Source: Physcomitrium patens (Eukaryota > Streptophyta > Bryopsida > Funariales > Funariaceae). From it: DNA of 64,000 nucleotides. This document shows positions 56,207 to 64,000 of the stretch, piece after piece; position 1 is the stretch's first letter, and each line of letters opens with the position of its first letter. The notes under the pieces were generated by a model. That model saw nothing but the letters and a program-made list of their open reading frames with translations, ran no database searches and was not told where the DNA came from. A program made the position numbers and the translations under genes. Where the stretch lies: NCBI RefSeq assembly GCF_000002425.4, contig NC_037270.1, positions 5,623,450 to 5,687,449 on the forward strand, read 5' to 3'.

Positions 56207-58308
56207 ATAAGCATTAGGTTCTTCAATGAATTTAAAAAATATGGTTTTAATATAACACGTAAACTTTTCTTTGTTGTATACAATTTTTTATACAATTTTA
56301 CAAGTTATTTTGCAAAAAATAAGCATTTATGTAAATAAGACATCACATTGAATTCTACAAGCAATAACATAAGGCATATTTTTTCATTCATGCAAATCCT
56401 CAAGACATTAGTCTTTAAGCTCATATTAAAAAAATTATATATTTCTTAACCAACTTAAAAATTGGTAGAAAATATATATATATATTTATATATTTAAATT
56501 AAATAAAGATAAAAAATAGTATTCATAAAGCTTTTTATGTTGAATTTGAAAATATTCATCTTTAATCCAATATAAAAAAATTCCAAAATTTTCAAAGTAA
56601 GTTATAAAGTAATCCTTAAGATGCATAGCATTATCCAAAGACATATTATTTTTTTGCACAAAAGAGATGAAAAATAATGTTGGACAACTAAATACACCAT
56701 ATTTAGTTAATTCACAAGCGAATTTACTTTGATATTTTCTTAAATACACATGATGTTGGTAAAATTTCTATTAATCAAATGGCACAAAAATTAGAATATA
56801 TATATGTTAATAAAATAAATGTGAAAAATTAAGCCATTATTACAAATAATACTTTATTTTTCTTATTATATTTTTTTATTCATATTTATTAGTTATATAA
56901 AAGCTATTAAAAAAATTAAATTGATGGTTAAAAAAAATTTTTGGAGAAACATAACTTCATTAATCCAATCTAAAGTAATATAAGCAGTTTGTTATAAAGC
57001 TCAAATAAAAGAAGGCTTTGATCTAAAAAAAACTACTAATGTTTTTTTGTCCAAATGAATGTAAGTGGTTCTTCAATCAAGACAAACAAATATTCAACAA
57101 TTTTTATATATATATCAAAAGATAAATGCTAAACCTATGGCTTATGGAACTTAAATGATGGATTTCATAGAAATTAAAATAAAATAAAACAATGTAGGCA
57201 TTGAATCTAAAACCTTCTATTTTGATAAAAAAAACTTTTTCTTGAACAAGACTTAAAAGACAATAAGAATTAAGTAGAAGGTTTCTTGAAATTTCTTACA
57301 ATTTTTTCAAAACAAAATCAACAAGAAAAGAAGCTTTTGGCATTGATTTTTCTATAATTAAATTAATAAATTAATATTTGATCTTTTATCATATTCTTAG
57401 GTTATCACTAAAGAATTTATGATATATATTATTAAAATTAGTAAAAATTTACATCAAAGCAATAGCTTTGCTACTAATTTAGTATCACAAAAATAAAATA
57501 TTTTTTTTGGTCAAGACTCTTAGTTCATTAGATAGACACTTAATTCAACTCTTATTTTTATAAAGAGGTTCTATTCATTTAGCTTATATGACACAAAGGT
57601 ATAGAAATTAAATACTTAGAAGAGGAAAAAAAAAAAAAAAAAAAAAACTAATATTGATATTCATTGATATATGTATCAACTCAAAAGGCTTGAATCTATT
57701 CTCCACTAGTTGTAGAATTGTCATTAAATTACATTTGTTACATTTAGAATTGGACCACTTTTCTTATATACAAAGTAACATCTAATTAGATTCCTTATAA
57801 ATTTTTTATTTAGCAACAAGTAATTTTTATAGATATTCTTCTAATTAGATTCATATAATTTTATAAGATCTTGTCCGTATTTTAAAAAAAAACTTTATTT
57901 ATATATTATTTAGATTTAAAAATATATAACTTTAAAAATAAATTATATTATATATTTTATATTAAAAACATAATTTAAAAAGGTCTTCTTGAATATAAAA
58001 AAATATATTGGAAATTTGTCAAAAATAAATTAGCAAAACATCTCTTATATGAGTCTTTTTTATTCAAGAGATAGAATAATTTTTAGATGAATAAACACAT
58101 AAGTGGTTCTTGAAGTAAAATAGTAATTAAATAGTATTCTAGAATATCTTAGTGTAATGCGATCATACACAAAAGTATAAACAAGTTATCCTTCATTGTT
58201 GTTCTAAATTATTATTGCTTTTAGCTTTGCTCTTTAATATAAGAAATTAAGTAATCTATTTTATATTCTTTACTCCACTGATGTATTAGGTATATCTTAT
58301 TTTTATAT

Positions 58309-58343
<35 letters not shown>

Positions 58344-58404
58344 ATATTCTATTTTTTGTATAAGTATCATTTTTAAAATATATAAGAAGTGCAATTTCAA
58401 TTGC

Positions 58405-58441
<37 letters not shown>

Positions 58442-59960
58442 TATATATTATTTTTTAAGATTATATTAAAATTGATTAATAAACAAGTTAAGACTACTTT
58501 CTATTAAATACATCTAAAATTATGTAATAAAATTTAATATTGATTATATATTGAATTAAAAATGAATAAATATTAAAAAAATATATTTGAATCTAAATAA
58601 TTCTTATATTTTTGTTATTACTTAAGCACATTAAAATTAATTTTAACCATTTTAATCGAGTCTAATTTTCATACAAAGATTTAAATAAACATATTTTTTA
58701 ATATCTTAGACATATTATTTTTTTAATTTTACTTTTAATATATATTTTATTATAAATTAATTTTCAACCTCAATAAAGATTATTGAATCTTGTACAATTT
58801 TCAATGTAATAGAATTTAATAATCTAAACCTATTAATATTTAAAAATCCATCTATATTTTGATATTTTAGTCTACATATAAGTTTTTACATTTAAATTTA
58901 TTTATTCTATTATCTCTTTATTTTTATTTTTTCTTTTAAAATTTCTTATTCTTTCACCAATTATATATAAATATATTTTATTTTTAAAAACTTATTTAAA
59001 TTCATTTTTATGACAAAATAATAATTCAACACAATTATAAATCTACTGCAATATAAGAGACTTTTTACAACTTTGCAATCATACTTGGTATCACTTTGCA
59101 TTGTTTAAGAATATCAAGTCTAAATATACCATAATCAAAATTTGATTCAAGTATAAAGATGTATTTGAAATTTCTTTGCATATTTTTAAAGCACAAGAAT
59201 TAAGTAGATATTTTAAAATTGACCAATATAAATGTTTATATTTTTTAATCTTTCAAATATTCTTTTTTAAGTTATATATACCTACACAATATCAAGCAAT
59301 AACTAATTATATATCGTGTTGTTAATACAACCATTCATATATTAATACTTTACTATACTATGCAAGAAAAATTATCTCATGAATTATAAGTACTAAATTT
59401 AATATTCAAATACTACTATTCAAATAATAAAATATATACTAAAAATATACCATTCCAATATATGTAATTAATTCTACTAGATTTTATTATTACTAGATTT
59501 AAAAATAATAAATTTTTAAAAACTTTAACTAAATGAAAAGATATCATTTAAAACATTATAATTTTGATTATACCTATATAGATAAAAAAAAAAAAAAAGT
59601 TATTGAGATAAAGATAGGACTTTCTATTATTGATCAAAGTATGTATATTACAAGCAAACTTGATAGGATTTTAATTAATATTATTTTTTAAGAATTAGAA
59701 TACATACAGACTTTGTAAGGATTTTGCAAAGTTTGAGTTTTTTTGGATGATTCTCTTTTGTATTGAATAAAAAAGAGGTTGTATTTTTGTAAATTGTATA
59801 AGTTTTGCAACATATCTATAAGTGAAATATTTTTAAGTGAAATATTGTAGGCTTGTGTCAAGAAGAAGAACTTAAAAATATAAATAATCAAGTGAGACAT
59901 TTTTTAAAGACATGTAATTATATATATATAATTATATATTATATATAAAATAAAATAAAA
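56207..59960. other. AT-rich gene desert
   Basis: No gene is seen. It has a poly-A run near 57628-57648, a TA run at 58312-58340 and an ATT trinucleotide repeat at 58406-58440. The frames at 56486-56749 and 59688-59900 (minus) are Phe/Tyr/Ile/Lys-rich and look like chance. Confidence 0.6.
58406..58440. repeat. ATT trinucleotide microsatellite
   Basis: About 11 ATT units without interruption. Confidence 0.9.
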
Positions 59961-59961
59961 T

Positions 59962-60290
59962 AACTATTGTCAAAGACTAAAAAACTAAACTAAAAGCAAG
60001 AAAAGAGTTGAAAAGAATAATAAAAGCTTGGCTCTTCCATCTATATATACTATCTAACTAAGAGCTACATGTCAATATTCTATAAGATCTACAATACATG
60101 TCCAACTTATAGGACTCATGTCTAATTTGCACAACAAGTTTCCAATATGTGTACTATATATTCAACTAGTACCACAAGTTACTAATATGTGCAATATAAG
60201 GCTAACTTATTAACCAAATTTTCAACCTACCAATCACCTATAAATACATATAAAAGCAAATCCATGTCTATAAATATGATATTAGTAAAC
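59962..60290 (-). repeat. LTR relic of the chromovirus 1 family
   Basis: It follows the chromovirus 1 LTR in order, in the same orientation: ACTATTGTCAAAGACTAAA, AGCAAGAAAAGAGTTGA, CATCTATATATACTATCTAA, CTACATGTCAATATTCTAT, and the CCAATATGTGT/GGCTAACTTATTAACCAA part. It is clearly diverged and lacks an internal domain on its left. Confidence 0.7.
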
Positions 60291-60940
60291 ATACATGGGA
60301 GTCATTTATGAATCTTACAAATGTGCTAGAAATGATTGATGTTTTTTATTGATAACATCCATTAAAACCAAGATGAAGAGGCAAAAAATTCTTTCTTGTA
60401 AAGCAAAACATGTTCAATAAAGATTATATTCTATCTTTTATTATTGTTTGTCGTTTTTGTATATGTAACATTAAAAAGATAGAAAATCAACAACCAACAT
60501 ATTCAACTTAAGAGTTATTTGTTATTAAATTACCAAATAAGACATTGAAATTGTTAGTCTTCAAGATGTCATAATAAACTTATTGACTATTAAGATTGAT
60601 ATATTCTTCTTCAAATAAATGGAAAAATATAATGCATTTGGTATCACGACGTTAGAAAAGACTTTTAATATTTGGTGATATTGTTAGAGGTACAATCTAT
60701 TTTTAATGATATTTTAAATGTTTCATTTGAAAAAAGTTATAAAAGCCTCAATAATAATCAAATAACAAAGTATTTTTTTGCCCTAATATAAGATAATATT
60801 GATCATTGAAAGAACTTATCAATTACTTTTTTAGAAAACAAAAATTAGATTTTATGTCTAATACAATTTGTATCATCTTGGACTTTCTTAATATGTGATT
60901 GCTGCTCCATGTAAAACTTGTGTTTAGAAGGGATGATAAT
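60291..60940. other. AT-rich spacer between inverted LTR relics
   Basis: No coding motif is seen. It separates two LTR relics that face in opposite directions. Confidence 0.5.
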
Positions 60941-60944
60941 GCCA

Positions 60945-61420
60945 TAGACATCAATATTAGTATTAATAATTAAGAAGATAAGAAGGATTAAGTAGAAATA
61001 AAAGTAACTGAATTTGATAATATCTTGTAGAAAAGCTTCTTAGAAGCTTTGTAGATATGGATTTGACTCTATAAGTCTTTGTAGTTCATTGATAGGTTAA
61101 AAATTTAGCCAATAAGTTGGCCATATGTTGCACATGTTGACCACTTGTTTTACAAGTTGACCATGTAGTGCACATGTTGGAAACTAACCTTGAAAGTTAG
61201 TCATCTATCAAATGACCTAATGAAACATTGCTACATAGCTCTTTAGTTCGATAGTACATATAGATACAAGAGTGAGGTAATTTTTATTCTTATCAATACC
61301 GTTCTTGTATGCTTCTATTAACTCAAGAATCTTCACTTTCTTGTATTTTGCAATAGCCATACTAGTTTCCAACTTATATCTATCTTTAATTTGTCTGCTA
61401 TCTATTTTTGAGTGTCAAAA
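60945..61420 (+). repeat. Inverted LTR relic of the chromovirus 1 family
   Basis: Read on the minus strand it follows the chromovirus 1 LTR as written on plus: TGACACTCAAAAATAG, TATGGCTATTGCAAAATACA, TATCTATATGTACTATCGAA, GCCAACTTATTGGCTAA and the AAGCTTCTAAGAAGCTT palindrome. It is nearly full length and lies in inverted orientation to 59962-60290. Confidence 0.7.
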
Positions 61421-62100
61421 ATGTATTGCATCTTTAGAGTTTTGTTATGATTTATATCCATGATAGAAATTCAGCTGACATTTATAAGAACTTTAAATAT
61501 AAAAGTAAAAATAAATATCTACTTCTAAATATATAAAAAAGAATTAAAATATTTCTAAAAATAATGCTACAAAAAATTAATCTATAAATTAGATATTAAA
61601 GAAGATAAATATTTGACATTGGTATATATTTAAATAAAGATAGGAAGTAGGTCCAATAATTTTCAATGCACCTACTTCAAGTAGATAGGAAAGTGATAAA
61701 TAGTCCAATTCCAAGTACAAAAAAAAATAAATGAATAGCCAAACTCAAGTAGATAGGTAACTAAAATAGCCAAATGGTATTAAAATCATACAATGTTGCT
61801 AAACAAGCCAATGTATGGAATAAATTGAAGCTATAGTTGCTACCTAGAATCAAACCAAGGTTCTTATTAAAACAACCTCCACAACACATGTTGTACTTAT
61901 GAAACATTTGAATAAGTTTTTTGAGAATATCTATTCACTTGTAAAAATTATTTGAGGAACTCATTGAATAACCATTAAGAGAAATATGAGAAGAAATATG
62001 ACATAGCTGAAAGAAACATGAGAAGGTAACATTCAGCCACATTTTAAAGAATTTTGAACTTAATAGAAAGTTTAAGTGTGTGTTTATAAATATGAGATTA
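61421..62100. other. AT-rich intergenic DNA
   Basis: No gene is seen. A short direct repeat, AAGTAGATAGG, occurs at about 61680 and 61753. Confidence 0.5.
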
Positions 62101-63346
62101 AGGTCATGCCTCGGCAGACAGTCTGGGTGTGTTTGATCTCAAAAGAAAGATGAAGCGCTTGGCTTCACGAAAGTCCTCATAATCTTTGCAAGCCCTAAAT
62201 CTGGTGAGAATGCCATGCTAGAGCTCAAGAAGAGGGAGGAGATTTGTGGGAGAGATCGTGAGGGTCGCAAGTCGAGTTGGCTATGGTGGGGGAACCCAAT
62301 GACTTTCCAAATCCAGCAGCCGCTTTACTGCAGCTATTCGGTGTCAATGCAGATTCGATGAAGAACTAAGCTTGTCGAAGGAATTTAATCCTAAACCTAT
62401 TTTTTACCAACTGCAATCTCGTTGCCATCAAAACTTAAGACGTGAAGTTTCACTCAGCCGCGGCATTGGAGGGATGTGAAAATTAGTACTGAAACTTTCC
62501 GCATGTTTCAAATTGAACGTGATGGACTCTACCGGAGATGCGCAGTGGTTGATGCGGTAATTCAAACAGCCCTAGAAGCAGAGTACTGTATTCAACATCG
62601 CAACAATATGCATGAATTGGAAAAGAACTATTCCGCTTTTGTGTCTCATCTGTTTACACTCTACCAATGTGGAGGTCAGCTGTTTGAACCAACCTTTATC
62701 TAATCCTCATCGGCGGCACTACTGAAGAAATCCTCTTCGTTGCCTCGCACGCATGGTGAGCCTGCATTTTTCTGCTGTCCTATCGCCGTGTGTTTCACGG
62801 TTTAATGGTTGATGACATCCAGAATTTTGAGCATGCAACTTGCAAAACTGTGTTGCATTCTCACGACGAGCTTGATTGTCACAGACGCAGAGTATTGGAT
62901 GGGTTTTAGTCGAGTTAGCTGGAGTGAGAATTCAGAGCTTGTAATTGATGTTGATCAATGCGGACATTGGTTGGGTTAGGAGTGAGGCTTTAGATCGTTT
63001 GTGAGATTTGGAATATAATGGTGATGGAAAACATTATGGCACATTGAAGTGGGATGGGTTGGGTGAATGTGTTGCAGCAGTATCAATGAAGGGTGATGTT
63101 TACCTCCAGGGGCACTGGTATGTTTCAACTTTGTAACGGTTGCAGTATGCCGTGTTGATGTGTTGGTTTTGGTTTTCGATGATGTGAAGGAATGATTTTC
63201 CGCTTGTGGAATTACAGTGATGCTTTTCAGAGCAGGTGGAATGTTGTGTTGGAAGGTGAGGACTTGGATGTTTTTGAAATGTCTTTGATGTCCTTTCAGT
63301 GCTGGACGGCGTTAAATTGTTTGGTGGTTTGCTGTTTCCTTGATAG
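62101..63346 (+). other. Probable 5' leader and intron(s) of the right-end gene
   Basis: GC rises sharply at 62.1 kb. A frame at 62503-62703 (ATG at 62503, MFQIERDGLYRRCAVVDAVI) codes for 66 residues of ordinary composition and could be an upstream ORF or a separate small exon. GT-rich, T-rich intron-like sequence follows up to an acceptor TTGATAG at 63341-63346. No family is recognised. Confidence 0.35.
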
Positions 63347-63348
63347 GC

Positions 63349-64000
63349 ATGACCTCAATTAGAAATATGGGAATTGGAACAAGAAAGCTGGGGAGCAGTG
63401 GGCGTCTTTTAGGTCCACAGCTCCTGCCATCTCCCTCGCATGTCTCCGATCTCGTAACAGCTTGTGTTCGATTCGCTCACTATGGATATGCTAAAGAATG
63501 TTCCCCGGCCGCACCGCCGGAACTGCCACTACAAAGTGCATCTGCATTGCCACCATTTGCTTGGCTGCTCTCTTTTACCCCATTACTGGGAGCTAGTAAA
63601 GATATCGCTGATATTAACAGCCGTGAGCAACATAAATGTGTGAAGGGGAATTCTTTCGCATCGAGCTACACCGACCAGGAGGTTGAAGTGGTGAAACGGA
63701 CAGATATCCTTGTTGGTGAAATTGAGGGGGCAGCAGAAACTCCATGTGAATGGGCTTCATTTGTTAGTCCTGGTAGTGAGGGCATGGGTGCTGAAGCTTC
63801 TCCGCCAGGTGCTGAATCGAGTCCTACATCTCCTCTGGAGGAGAATATCAATGGGACCTTCAGCAAAGAGTCTAGTGAGAAAATCCTTTCTCAAAGCCAT
63901 GTACTCAGATTAAAGCTCAGCGGCATTCTTTCGCTCGTTCCTAGTCACTCAAAACAGTTCATGGCGGAGATGCCTGGCACTTCGTCGACCTCACTCACGC
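63349..64000 (+). CDS. Unidentified plant-type protein, partial at window end
   Basis: The frame is open from 63316 to the end of the window (last in-frame stop at 63313). The first ATG is at 63349, just after an acceptor-like TTGATAG; another in-frame ATG is at 63367. About 217 residues are visible: an N-terminal Gly/Arg/Leu-rich part (MGIGTRKLGSSGRLLGPQ), then SHVSDLVTACVRFAHYGYAK, a hydrophobic LPPFAWLLSFTPLLG segment, and an acidic Ser/Pro-rich region. Near the end comes SHVLRLKLSGILSLVPS. The composition and the length without stops indicate a real gene. It is not recognised. The C-terminus lies outside the window. Confidence 0.6.
   Translation, partial: MTSIRNMGIGTRKLGSSGRLLGPQLLPSPSHVSDLVTACVRFAHYGYAKECSPAAPPELPLQSASALPPFAWLLSFTPLLGASKDIADINSREQHKCVKGNSFASSYTDQEVEVVKRTDILVGEIEGAAETPCEWASFVSPGSEGMGAEASPPGAESSPTSPLEENINGTFSKESSEKILSQSHVLRLKLSGILSLVPSHSKQFMAEMPGTSSTSLT

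Noticed and set aside
1-64000. Plasmid, phage, CRISPR or bacterial operon content
   Set aside because: No ribosome-binding sites, no operon-like gene spacing and no direct-repeat/spacer array; spliced genes and LTR elements show a eukaryotic nucleus.

Overview
The window is nuclear DNA of a eukaryote, almost certainly a land plant. It has GT-AG introns, a plastid-type KDPG aldolase gene, LTR retrotransposons primed by initiator-Met tRNA, and chromodomain Ty3/gypsy elements. The strongly AT-rich intergenic DNA, the many TA microsatellites and the small higher-GC gene islands suggest a bryophyte, perhaps a moss. That is an inference from texture, not a proof.

Layout. 1-6.2 kb: AT-rich repeats, including two tandem copies of a ~1.5 kb family. 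6.3-11.6 kb (+): a two-exon Cys-rich gene of unknown function, then a decayed aspartyl aminopeptidase (M18) gene that keeps its introns. 12-16.2 kb: AT desert. 16.2-19.6 kb: an island with short, unassigned coding candidates. 21.2-25.5 kb: a complete nine-exon KDPG aldolase gene on the minus strand. 25.5-30.8 kb: AT desert with a probable LTR relic. 30.8-31.8 kb: an unexplained higher-GC island. 31.8-44.3 kb: a decayed Ty1/copia element (+), split by a young chromovirus (-) with a perfect 5-bp target duplication, and farther on a third copy of the 1.5 kb family. 44.3-50.2 kb: AT-rich DNA with retroelement relics. 50.2-56.2 kb: a second, older chromovirus (-). 56.2-62 kb: AT desert with two LTR relics facing each other. 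62.1-64 kb (+): the start of an unidentified gene that runs off the window.

The most interesting signal is in the second chromovirus. Its LTRs carry runs of alternating GAA/TTC triplets that match plant heat-shock elements, about 40 bp upstream of a TATA box in element orientation. One LTR has a 101-bp duplication that doubles them. This is the architecture expected of a heat-responsive retrotransposon (compare Arabidopsis ONSEN, a copia element), here in a Ty3/chromovirus.

The genes do not form a pathway. The aldolase would act in the plastid; the M18 copy looks dead. No rRNA, tRNA or CRISPR was seen. All joins and alignments were made by eye.
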